The translations under genes and the position numbers were made by a program. From Ignelater luminosus (lineage: Eukaryota; Arthropoda; Insecta; Coleoptera; Elateridae), in assembly GCA_011009095.1 (NCBI GenBank), contig VTPC01089487.1:203022-267021 (forward strand): a stretch of DNA of 64,000 bases, read 5' to 3'. Below are positions 1 through 12,000 of this stretch, one piece after another. Within the stretch, counting starts at the first letter, position 1, and every line of letters starts with the position of its first letter. Under the pieces are notes generated by a model. That model was not told where the DNA came from and made no database searches. It was given only the letters and a program-made list of their open reading frames with translations.

Positions 1-1279
1 TGATTTTTTGGCAGCACTTTCTAGAGGTTTAGTGCGTTTTTGATTAATTTTGTGCAATTTTTACCTTTTGTAAATGTCAGCTTTACCTAGAAGAAGCAGC
101 AATGAACAGAAAAGATCAAACTTAAGATCAAAAGAACTTCTTTAAATAACTACTACTATATTCATGACTCGTCTTGTAGAAAAGTTCCTAAGAAATAAAT
201 TTTGAGACACAAAGACACTTCTGAAATGTCACGGTTGTAAACAAAATGTTGAATTAGTTGGTATTTAAAGACAGTCAACCATAACCAAAGTAATGACCCA
301 TAAAATATAATGGAGAAAAAACAACTGTAGTGTGACAAGGGGGAATTTTTCAGCCACTGCTATTTTTCCTGATAACGCACCTGACTCATCAGGTTGAAAC
401 ATCTAATTGTGACAGTTGATCAAATGTCTTTTTCAGAAAGAAAAAAATGTCTCTTGCCGATCTATTTATCTTTATTTCCTGGAAAAGGCCTGCAAATCAG
501 TGTAATGGAGCTTCTCTAATCTGCAGTAAAGTATCTTCCAGTATTTCCTAATATAGGATTCCCCCGTGTTGGTATTAGGATCAATGGGTTTAGTCTGAAA
601 TGTAGCATCATCAGAGTTTTCCAAATAGAACAACATAAAGCTTTCCAGTTCCTCTTCCTAGTTCAAACTTACAGGTCTGCATGAAATGCCAATACAAAAC
701 TTCACCTTCTGCTGTTAGAAACTAAAACAGGATATCTGTTCCTACTAAAATTAAAATTTTACCTCGTGTAGACACCCTCGTCAAGTAGGCAGTGCAGAAT
801 CGTAAGCTATAGTTAAGTATAACATCAGATTCTTGATCAATAACTATAGGATAGGCCAAAAAGACACCTGACCGCCTCAGCTTCAAATCTAGAATTATTT
901 TATTTTTCAGGATTTCTTTACTGAAAGTTATAAAAGATACCAAACGTATATGATATTTATTTCATATAACTTTTTTTGGCATAGCCACCCACCCATAGAC
1001 TTTCTAACTAATTGGACAATTCTACAGTTTTTTTTTGAATTTTCCAATTTGTCACAATAACGACTGTCTTTTGGCCTTGACCACTAATGTTTTCACTTGA
1101 TACCCTTTTGCACACAACCAAGACTTCACCTTGCTATCTTCCTTCTTATCTACCAAAAAAGTTTCAGTTTCGACTTCCTCAAGCAAAAAAAATTTAAAAG
1201 CTACTAACAAAAAACACCAAACGACTTTTCGGTAACTTTTAAAAACTCTCATCCCACCTGCCACGGAGTCATGCCTATA

Positions 1280-1790
1280 CTAGAACTGAGACATAATTTC
1301 GGATAAGGCCGAAACACTCCAAGTTTGGCACTTGATAGCAACGTTCTTGGTTCTTATTTTGGAGTAGATCAAAATGAATAGAATAAAGCAGGAGTCGATT
1401 TCAAATTAAATTTTACCTCTCTCAACAATTTCAATTCAACATCAAATTTAGTTGAGCAAATTTCCTTTTTGTATGTGTGGTTGTGCCTTGGTGGTTTATA
1501 ATCTGGGACGCTGGCGCGCCACTAAGTTTGGGAAGCAAATCTAGAACTGGACATAATTTCCGATAAGGCCGAAACAGTCCAAGTTTGGCACTTGATAACA
1601 ACGTTCTGGATTCTTATTTTGAAGTAGATCAGAATGAATAGAATAAACCAAAAGTCGATTTCAAATTAAATTTCACCTTTCTCAACAACTTCAATTTCAA
1701 CATCAAATTTAGTTGAGCAAATTTCCTTTTTGTATGTTTGGTGGATTATAATCTGCAATGCTGGCGCGCCACTAAGTTTGGGAAGCAAAT
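1280..1790. repeat. tandem duplication, two units of about 250-261 bp
   Basis: Unit 1 is 1280-1540 and unit 2 is 1541-1790, head to tail. Both begin CTAGAACTG, share GATAAGGCCGAAAC, CCAAGTTTGGCACTTGATA and TTAGTTGAGCAAATTTCC, and end with CTGGCGCGCCACTAAG, which contains the rare 8-bp palindrome GGCGCGCC, followed by GGAAGCAAAT. The units differ at scattered bases. Unit 2 lacks about 11 bp that unit 1 has near 1486, inside a TTGTGCCTTGGTGG stretch. Confidence 0.9.
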
Positions 1791-4700
1791 CCAAAGTGCT
1801 TCAGTTTAGCGTGTTGTTTGCAGAAATAAAATTCAAGTTGATTCTTCTAGCTGTAGTGGAACTATGGTAGGTATTGGTTCTTTTTCCAGGGAGTCTAGTC
1901 TGATTTTCCATAGCCAAAACCAGTTCAATTTATCTAATTGGGATGCCATGAACTTACATCCTGATTCATTGAAATTGCAAGATGATACTTATCCATAGGG
2001 CCGTAACGTCAGCAAATTGCTTGAAGCAAGAACGTATTCGTGGCAGTAAAGAATGGGTAAGAGGAAGGAAAAATGGAGCCGCGAGGAATATCGGCTTGTA
2101 GCGGTGCTGAGTGCGTTTTCTGCGTAGAGCTTCATGTATACGCACACGATGTTAACAAAAAACAGAAAACATCAAGGATATTTACTATGCCGGCTGTATT
2201 TATTAGTAAAGATATAAAGATATTGAGAATTTGACAGACAGGAGCGTATGAAAATAAGATGGTAATTGTAGTAAATGGCAAAGAATTCTTCTGGTCGACA
2301 TATTGTTGTCATTTAGTTTGTTTCCTGTTCTGGAATTGAACTGAAGTTCCGGTTGGTCAACTTGTTGAAAACATCGCATGGTTAAAGATGTTTTTCTAAA
2401 AATCTACGTTTCTATATATAGTTTCTACTGTAGATGTAAAATAGGATTCTTGGACAGAACTTGTGTCAAAATTTATTGCCCAGGTGAGTAAAGGCATTTA
2501 GATTCGATTGCTTTCATCTGAAGATTGTGAATCCAAATGAATCTCCTGATCACTATATTTTTCTCAAATAAGCTAGAAGACATTCAAGCAGAGGAAGATT
2601 GATTTATGTTGAAAGATGTACTCCATTCAGTGAAGGATAATGAATCAATATCTTCAGAACTGATGAGCGGAATATTATTTTCAATAGGGGCTTGAAACTT
2701 TTCTCAATGGAAGCTGTTCCAGTCTTTAATGAGTAGGTACAAGAAAGCTGAAACTATTTACTAGAATAAGTAACAAAATCAGGAATGGGGAAATAATGTG
2801 TAAGTGAGTAAAGTGGCAATAAATGGCAAATTTTCATAAAATGGAGTCAGCTCATAGGTAATGACTACATATATGGTTGATAATCAAGTTTCCCTAGTAG
2901 GAGGTAAAATCGTCAGTGAGAGGGTCACTGAGTGGAAATCACAATACAAGAAAATGTGAATGAGGTTATTGTCTCTTAGTCTAAACAGTATTAGTAAAAC
3001 GCAGTACAGTATGGTGTCGATAAATCTGAATTTTCTTGGAACTGTTGTATTTGGATTATCAATAAAATATGACTTGATAAATCGATGTAGCTTGTCTTCG
3101 GTTTACGGGCATGCACAAATAATTGGGAAAAATGTTTAAAAAAGATCAAAAGTAATCTTGGGAACCTTTTAGCATCACTGTATAAAATTAAATGATTACG
3201 TTTGAAAATGTGCTCAGCAATAGTTGAGTAACTATTCCAAAATATTCTTTATCTATTCATAATCGGAAATGAAAGATCCTTTTGTTTAATTTTTGATTTA
3301 AAATTTTTTGTAAATTTCACAATATTTCTTTAACAAAATTAAAAATAATTTAATATACAAGATCTTGCAATGGCAGTAGAAAGGAAAAAATTAAATTTTC
3401 ACAAGAGTCCTTGAACTTTATTTTAGGGAAATGACCTTAAGGCATTGGTTTCATTATTGATTAGCTCACAAAATTAGAAGCCCTTATAAAAGTTAGATTT
3501 TGAAATCACCTTATCTATATTTGATCTTTACCAAACCCCAAACAAGTCTAAAGCAAACTAGCAGGAACAAGAATAAAAAATTAACATAATAATACAATGC
3601 AGTTGCACGATATGCATGCAACATAATAATTATTAATAAATACGATGAGTATTTCTCAATGTTTAACAAGGAAATAAACACTTTTGATATTGAATACAGT
3701 TTGTTATAAATAAAATCGAGAAAATAATTATGTTGTCGAAGAAATTCCGTATTAGTTGTGTTGAAAGCTACCATAATCAACCCACGTATATCGAAAATAA
3801 TCTGACGCAAAAATATTATATTTGAATAAGAAAATTGCATGAAAAAGCAGTGTATAACAAAAAAACATAAAAACTGTATGTATCAAATAAAAACGTCAAA
3901 TGAGCAAGGAATTTCCATATATTTAGCTCGTTTTCGTATTTTATGAAATGTGTTTTGCCACGCACCAGAACGCTGTTCGCGAAATTGTCACATTTATATT
4001 AAAATCGAGATGGAATATACACGAGAATTACCAATTTAACACTTAACAACGTATAACTTATTTAAACTTGTCATAAACAGTTATTTGTATTTTTCCCTCC
4101 TTTTTTCTTTCTTTTTTTAAATGATAAAGCTTTGAGATAACCTCGAGAACTAACCCAGAACTCAATGTTATTTGTTACAAAAAGAGCGTTGAATTTACAG
4201 AAATCACTTGTCACTTTATTCCATTATTATTTTTTTAATTACACATGCCCTGACTTTTATTTGTCATTGTTAAATTAAAAAGAAAGAAAAAATTAAAAAA
4301 CTGAAATAATTCTGTTTTATCAAAGGACATTATAAAGTTTACAATGCGCGTCATTTTCCTGTCTTGGTGTGTGGCTTAATTCTAAGAACATCATAAACTC
4401 AAATTAGCTCTGAATGCTATCTTATCGACATTTTGACATAATTACAAAATGAATTATTATTGTTAAATTCAATTAGCAAATCAAAAACAAGCCTGTCCAT
4501 ATTATCTAATTTTATACTAATTGATTTAAAATCGTCCATCTGCTATTTGTTGCGTATTAATAAAATAAAAAGCGCGATCATCACATGATTTCTTTTTTAA
4601 ACAAAAAAGAACCTTCGCCAGGACGTCATAAAATCACGGGGGCTAACGCTAACGACTTCCCTAAAGGTTTTTAAGTATTGGTACATTGTTAACGTTCTGT

Positions 4701-6769
4701 TCTTTTGATCTTCAACAAGGTAATCCATCATCATATTTGTTACGTTATGTTTTACGTTTGGAAATAATCCAACTTCAGCTAATTTAGTCAGTCAACTTTT
4801 CGAAAATACATAAGTTAAAGCGCAAGGGAAATGAGTTAGAATGAATGATGACTTCTCTGGTCTTTTATAATTTCATAACATCTGAAAATATTTCTGTACC
4901 TTACAATAATAACAAAAATATGTGTAATAGAGGCGTTTAAAGTTTACAAATGTATTTTTGGCAATGCTTTGAATGTCTGACATTTTAAAGTCAAGTATTT
5001 TTTGGACGAATATTATATAAAAATATTGCTTTCTCGGCGTTTTAAAAATTACTTTTCTTTTTAAATTTGTCAGAAGTCCTTATGTGATGATGTGAAGATC
5101 TAAAGAAACAATTTTAGTCTTGGACTGGATTTCAGTTGAAGTTTACTTAACCGAGAAATAGCAAAGGAAGAACCTAACAAAATATGAAAGTCTGATGGTT
5201 TATAAAAACAATTTTCATGAAAAATCTATCATGAAACATTTGGCATTTTTTATTTTTAGATTTAGATTGGCTAAAACGTAAAAACGTAGAAAACGTGTTG
5301 ACAGTAAAAATTGAGCTATGTAGAATATTTCCGTTCCAATAACAACAATTTGGATTAGTAATAAAAAGCAATTATAAACAAGAACTCTTCTAAATGGAAA
5401 ATTTCGAAGTCCAGTCTACGATCAAAACTCTCTTTTTTGCTACCAGGAAATCCTACATTATTTCTATTGAGAAAAACTTCAACCACATCGATCATTTGAT
5501 ATTGGTGCCTCATCAAAAATCAAATAGACATTCTTCTAGTATATAGCACAGAATTTTTTAATAAGAGAAAAAGCTAATGGGTGCATTAGAAATCACTGAG
5601 AGTGCCCAACATCAATTTTGACATTTGTTATACCAGAAAGTTTAAACGGCTCAAAATAGGGTAAAAAGTAAAACGGGTCCTAAAGAATTTGCTCAAAATC
5701 AAAAGAGCCAACGGATCAGAATAGATTAAGTTTGGTTTTCAGTTTTTATCTCCGTTCTTTGGTGTTGTTACTGGAAGTTCAAATTTTGGCAATCTGGTCT
5801 TCTAAAACATTGTTAGCAACATAGACGCCAGTCAGTGTGATAAGATCTGCAAAAACTACAAGAACAAATGTTTTTCAAAAGGTTTGCTGATGTTTTAAAC
5901 ATCTTACTAAAGTTATTCGTAGTAAGATCAAATTTTAATTGTTTTGAAATCTTCCTGAAATCTATATATCCTTTAGGATTTATTTATACTAAATTGGTCT
6001 TCAGCCTCTTCTGCTCACATTTTAATTTTGACCTTTTTGATCTTCCTTAGTCTCTTTTTTACGCGATGTCTATCTAAAAAATTTGTTCGGTAGTCTGCCC
6101 ATTTTGATTCTATAACTGAGTTTCCTTATATTTACTTTTGTTGTTCTGCCCTGTCGAATATAAAGATTCACGGATTAGCATGACTTGGTTAAATGAAGGC
6201 TTATAAGAAACTTTTTATTATAACAATAAACCATTTTAGCAAAGCATTTAAAAACATAGTTTTGTTCAATTTATTTTTTTTTGCCATATGAAAAGGTTTC
6301 AACCTCTTTTGAGTTTAATGGATCTTGAAATTATGGATCTGAAGCTATTTAAACTTATAGTGCGATCCATGCTTAGCAAACGTTAAAAGTGGTATTGGTG
6401 TTGCTTTTATTTCGCTTTAAAAATTTAGGCAAAACTAACCAAGACTTGGATTACTCAGCAAGTCTTCAGATACTCATGGTGTTGGTTTTAGATTCGAATC
6501 TAGTTTTCTTCTTCAATTATTTCTGTTTTTTTCAAAAGAAAGAAAGGTCACTGAAGCTTGCTGTTTTGTGTTTCGAAAACTTTCTTTTTTTCTGAAAATG
6601 CTAACTGATAAAAAATCACCTTTTGGGCAAACATTGCATTATTTTCGTAGATTCTTACGTCTTTAGAAAGGGTTGCACTCTTGAAATTTACATTCGATAA
6701 CTCAAAAATTTATATTTTGGTCCCTAGTTGTCTTCGTGTTCATTCACCGACTAGAAAGCAACTATATAA

Positions 6770-6930
6770 AGACAAGGCAAATTCGTATATTTTACAGGTC
6801 GAACGTCAAACCAAAGTTGTTTGGTTGAGTCTCTGTCCAAAAGTTTGGTTTCTGCTGAAACAGCTGTCTTTACGAGTTAATTTGGTTCCGTGGGTAAAGG
6901 TAGTTATTTAGAGATGTTTTTTAGTTTTTG
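6770..6930. repeat. dispersed diverged repeat, copy 1
   Basis: Contains GGTCGAACGTCAAACCAAAG followed by TTGTTTGGTTGAGTCTCTG. Related blocks occur at 15090-15250 and 50740-50890 in the same orientation. Unclassified old element. Confidence 0.45.
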
Positions 6931-8639
6931 TCGCCAACATCAAAGATGTCAATAGTTTGAATAATTGAGAAGTTTGTATTAAAGCAGTAAAGAATTAGCT
7001 GAGAAATTTGCTTAAAACTCAAAGACTCAAAGTATCAAAGAACTTAGAAATCAAGTACTAAACTCTTATTATTTTTGGCTTGTGTCCCTCTCCATTTACA
7101 AAATAAAAGCATGATTATAAATAAAAGAGAGATCTTCTTCCAGCGTGGTTATTGGAAGTCTAAATTTTGGCAGTCTCCAACTATTGCAAGAAGCTAAAAG
7201 TAAGGACATATCATTGGAAGCAATAAAATATTTCTTTGTAGAAACATCACGTTATTACTATCGAAAACATGCCCTTAAAAGTCTTACAATTTTATTTTTT
7301 AGGTTTTAAGATCATATTAGACAAGGCAAAAAAAGGCAGCAAAACTTAGTTACTCTTGTCAACTAAAAAGACTTGTTTGATTTAGAAAGATGATCAACTT
7401 AAAAAGCTCATATATATGGAATGTCTTACCAATCGTAAAAGCTTGATCGCTGTTCAAGACATGTTGGTCAAAGGCAAAGACAAGCATGACAAATACAAAA
7501 CGTTTTAAATTCTACACTCAATCGTACTGATAGTATGCCTAGAATATTTTGGATTTCAAGAAAACTCAATATAAGCTTGACAAACCGAAACCAATTTCGA
7601 ATCTAATTAGACTTAGCCTGATCCAGATTCAGGCTTCAGACTAGGCCGTATGTTTATTAGACTTTAACTTAAATTCAGAAATGATAGTTCAATGCACCAA
7701 GACAGACGAGGAATAAAAAAAAGTTACATTTTATCAGTAAAGATTAATGAAGGGCAGATACAGCATATTAATAACTTCTGGATGAATTTAGGTCTCATTT
7801 TTTAAAGAATACATCCAATGATGTCACCATACAGGATGTAATGTCAGTCAAAATTTAGAAAATTTGTTCAGAATCTTACCAAAATATTCCACTCAATTAT
7901 TCTCGAGAACTAATCCAGGCTAGGTGAATTCTGAATGAATCTCATTTTGCTAGACTCACGATAAGAAGAGAAAGTTGTCTAAACTTACTTATTTATATTT
8001 TTTATTAAATATAAATAATTGTCCTTTGCAGGATACCCTGGAAGACGGCAATAGATGTGTGAATTCTGAACAAGGTTAATTCCAAACAAGATCGAAGCGG
8101 CCGTCTAATTATATTTTTTATTGGGAAGACAAAAATAAATTCTTATTTGTTATTCTGGAGAGTATTTTGGAAACTTACTAGTCTTTTCTTTTATATTTCT
8201 GTTGCTTACTTTTTTTGAAACAAGAAATTAGTTTCCTGTTTATTTATTTTCTCATAAAGATTTGTTTTGTATATGACTACATAAAATGTCATCCAAAACG
8301 GTATCCTTTCAGAATTAATCATGAACTCCAACGAGATTTGTAAATTTACGAATAACACCTGTTTGAGAAAAATAAACAAAATTTATAAAATCTTGTCTTG
8401 CTAATGTGGAAATTACCATTATTCTGTTTCCCAGTTTAACATTTTTGTATTCTCAAAGGGTTCCACTTGTCAAAACTTTATTTTTCCCTTCATTTTTTTT
8501 CTACTTAATGTTTTATATCAGTTTAAACACAAGGGGAGAGAATGAGAGATTTCAATTAAACTTCCTTTTAATACGTAATGTATTATTCAAAGAAAATGTG
8601 TGCGGTGGATGTGTCGAGATCCCTAGAGATTAAGTTAGT

Positions 8640-8900
8640 AGGGAGAGAGAGCCAAAAACTATCAAATGACTGGGGTGTCCTGGATCGTTATCGCTCTAAA
8701 TAATAAATGACGTGCATCGGGACGGTGGGCGTCTGGACCACGAACGACGGCTTCGTGGCCAGCCCGACACATTAGCCCGTCATCAGTCACTATTCCCGTA
8801 TATATAGACGATACGCACGAGAGGAAACGTAGTCAAAGAAAAACAACCATTAATGGAATACGCGGCTTTTCAACGGTGGTAAATTTTCTGGTGTGTATTA
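8640..8900. promoter_or_regulatory. G+C-rich intronic island next to exon 3, candidate regulatory DNA
   Basis: About 65-325 nt downstream of the exon 3 donor on the minus strand. It is clearly richer in G+C and CpG than its surroundings and non-coding by frame. It contains the hairpin described separately (8708-8782). It could be a splicing-associated RNA structure or an enhancer; conservation cannot be judged from one sequence. Confidence 0.35.
8708..8782 (-). other. long imperfect G+C-rich hairpin
   Basis: The inner stem pairs CTGGaCCACGAA (8733-8744, one bulged A) with TTCGTGGCCAG (8752-8762) around a 7-nt loop. The stem extends outward (GTGGGC against GCCCGAC), and the outermost arms TGACGTGC (8708-8715) and GCCCGTCA (8775-8782) pair again at 7 of 8 positions. 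It would be transcribed within intron 3, about 180 nt after the donor. Confidence 0.55.
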
Positions 8901-8964
8901 GATCGTAAAACCAAATGTATTTACCTTATCCTAGACTAGAGGGAAAAAATATATAAAAACTTAC

Positions 8965-9074
8965 CCATTGAAAGGATAACCGGCAAAAGCGGCGTCGTAT
9001 GGATGATACACGGAAGGGTAGGGCCACGTCGCAGCTCCAGCTGCTAAATTTTCTTTTAATTCTAAACCAGCAGC
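8965..9074 (-). CDS. mirr: mirr internal exon 3 (pre-homeodomain segment)
   Basis: An exon of 36 codons plus two bases (110 nt). The acceptor is CTATTCTTTACAG (AG at 9076-9075), and the donor GTAAGT starts at 8964 after AATGG, so the exon leaves in phase 2. The peptide runs AAGLELKENLAAGAATWPYP, then SVYHPYDAAFAGYPFN. This is the stretch that directly precedes the homeodomain in insect Mirror; the family continues with a Tyr-Gly-Met-Asp type linker, and the GG dinucleotide can complete a Gly there. The phase-0 entry matches exon 2. No homeodomain-like frame follows in the remaining 8.9 kb to the left edge on this strand, so the next exon is outside the window. Few other gene families have this peptide, so identity is secure despite the short length. 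Confidence 0.93.
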
Positions 9075-12000
9075 CTGTAAAGAATAGAAAAATGATAAGT
9101 GAGATAAATATTTATTAAAATAATAAACACGTCTTTGTACATGTTGTAAACATCATTTTTTATGAGACACTTATAGTGTTTGAATAATTATTTTCTTATC
9201 ACTAGAATAAATGAAATTCCGGCTTAATTCATCATGTTGCCCTTTTTAGCTTTCGTATGACAATTTTATTACAAACTAAAATGTCGCTTTCACGTTATCA
9301 ATCTTCAACTAATTTTAAAATAAAGTGACACGACCTCTGAACTAAAAAGTTGTTAAAATTTTTTATTTTTTAATTAGTGATAATGATAACACATACGACT
9401 AACATTTTATGTTACGTGACATTCACAGGAGGAAATGCTGAGAACGAAATTATTTAAGACTGTTATCTAGGCCGGACGAGAAAGAATCTTTGATTCGTTA
9501 AAATTTTATTTTGGAGTTTGGCATGTTTAATTTGCTTTTTGACTAATTTATAGTTTGTTCGCTTTAAAATATCGGTGCTCACAAACAAATGTTCTGTAAA
9601 ATGAGTAGGCACCTCGACAATATTTTATGAAAGACACAGAAAAATCATAAATATAAAAAATGACATAATTTGTAGAAACTTCTTGTTTACAGACTATGAA
9701 CATTTTTCCTAGAAGTTAATATTTTTAAGGTTTACAGAGGAATTATGAAGTTTATATAAAAAGATTTTGGTAAGCATATGTACCTCTTTTACTTGGTTTA
9801 TATTGTTAGCACAATAAAAGACTGCAAATACAAAACTAAATTTACTTATTGGACGGATTTCTCTTTCTAATAGTATCTAGATACTAAATACACAATGCAA
9901 CAACCTTTCTTTTCCCAAAGACTAGAAAAGTTTGTTAAGCCCAGCTGTCTTTCCACTTGGCTACCTCTGGGTACAAATAGCGGATGTTAACAGTTTTATA
10001 CCAACTAATAAAAACTAACAAGTTGAGTCAATAACCATACAAGAAGTCGCCGAAATTATTTTGGATCGGTTTAGAGATGACTGAATTCACAATGTATGCA
10101 TACAAAGACAGAACAATAAATTATCAAATATGAACAATCCATGACCCGTCGGAGCTAAAACCAATATTATGAATATCAGAAATATCAACTGTTTTTGCCT
10201 CTCCAACCTTTTGGCCTAACACAAAATTCATCTTTATAGATGACATCTTTCTACGTCCCCAAAAACAATTTGCTCATTTTTGACCCAAAATTTCTGAGTC
10301 ATCATTCGTACTGTATGAATTCCCTCTTCGATATCTGAAATATTCTTATCGGTTTCTTAATACAATAACCTGGTTTCTACTGTCCAGGTAGGAAGATCAT
10401 ATCAAGACCACAAGGGTTACAAGAAATAGGCCTAAATGCAAGAAATGAACAGTTAACCTTTCTTTAAATAAAATTGAAAAAGAAATATATACTAGAATAT
10501 ACTTAAATGCCGTCAAAGGTATTTGTGAACGTAAGAAACAGTGGTGGCAAGTGTTTGCCATAAATATCACAAAACATTCAAGAATCAGAAGTAAAACAGG
10601 CAAGAGTAAGTCTACGTCTTAGATTCAGCGGGAATCTTATCAGCGTATACTAGGTATCAGCAGAGAATAATTCCCAAATTGACTTTGCTGCTGTTAACTT
10701 TGTTAACTGGAACTCTGACGAACCCGAGTAAAATCTTCAGCAGTTGTTTTCAGAGGGTAGTCCCAGAAGTACCCGACCTAACAAAGAAAACACAAAAAAT
10801 TTGGGAAAAAAATATCTTTATTTCTCAACATAGTCTCCTTTTAGCTCGAGCTCTTCAAAACATCCATAAATTGCAGACTCTACTTCTTCATTGTAGGCAA
10901 ATCTTTTACCACCGAGCCATTTTTTTAAGTTTAGAAACAGAAAATAATCCAAGGGGGCTAAATCTGGCAAATAGGGTGCATGAGGAAGCAATTCGAATTT
11001 TAACTCGTTGATTTTGGCCATCGCGATGACGAATGTGTGAACTGATGCATTGACATGATGAAATAAAACTTTTTTTTGTTCGCCAAATGCGGCCGTTTTT
11101 TTCTTAATTACATCATGGATTGATTAATTGTTTTTTTTCTTCTGAAGATAATCAATGAAAATTATTCCAAAAAACTGACGCCATGACCTTCCCTGCAGAT
11201 GAAACTGTCTTCGCCTACTTTGGAGTCAATTCTCCCCTTTCAGTCTATTGTTTTGACTGTTCCTTCGTCTCGGGTGTGAATTGATGGACCCATGTTTCAT
11301 CCACGGTTATGAATCGACGCAAAAACTCGGTTTTATTGTTGTGAAACTCGTCAAACACTCGATTGAAACATCCTCACGACGCTGTTTTTGTTCCATCGTA
11401 AGTAATCGCGGCACCCATCTTGCGCACGGCTTTCTCATGTCCAAATTTTCAGTCAGCATGGGATGTATAGCACTTTTTAAAATGCTTACCAAGTCTGCTA
11501 GCTCGCGCACTTTCAGTCGACGGTCATCCAATACCATTTTGTGGAATTTCTGGCCTAGTCACCTCATTTGGTCGACCACTGCGATGTTCGTCTTGACAAC
11601 TCGTACGGCCTCGTTTAAACTCTGCCACCCAATATTTTACTGTTGTAAATGAAGGAGCAGACTCTCCCAGAGTAGAATCTAGCTTTCCGTTGATATTGGT
11701 TGGACTAACGCCTTTCAAATGAAGGTATTGGATAATTTTTTCCATGTTTATAAATTCACTATTGATGGCTGCCAAACAAATAATAAACAACGTAGCGTTG
11801 TCTAACTTCAAATTTACTTTCTACCATAGTCATTCTTTTCAAACAACAACCGCCATCTATACGTCAGGTCGGGTCCTTCTGGGACGTACTGAGCTCATCT
11901 TTTAGAATTTCAGAGCTGAGCGTTTCTAAATGTGCCCAATTATTTGAAGGTGATTCTACACGAACAGTTAGAAACGGCTCCTTTCAAGAAAATCCTCGCT

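Larger units (their letters stand above)
1..8964 (-). other. mirr intron 3, 5' part (runs off the left edge)
   Basis: Non-coding by all I can see. It begins at the exon 3 donor (8964) and runs left out of the window. It holds the G+C-rich hairpin island at 8640-8900, a tandem duplication at 1280-1790, one member of a dispersed repeat family near 6770-6930, and a moderately G+C-richer patch near 2030-2170. The stretch 3100-5400 is very A+T-rich without recognisable repeats. Open frames of 60-110 codons (for example on the minus strand at 3511-3840) are low-complexity and match no family I know. Confidence 0.7.

Noticed and set aside
3511..3840. 109-codon minus-strand open frame rich in hydrophobic residues
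   Set aside because: A+T-rich chance frame; hydrophobic composition follows from T-rich codons, with no signal of selection or homology.
1..8964. Search for the mirr homeodomain exon (WFANARRR-type sequence) on the minus strand
   Set aside because: No frame with that signature exists here, so the exon is placed outside the window rather than forced into it.
11281..11652. 123-codon plus-strand open frame
   Set aside because: Antisense to the mariner transposase pseudogene; no independent signature.
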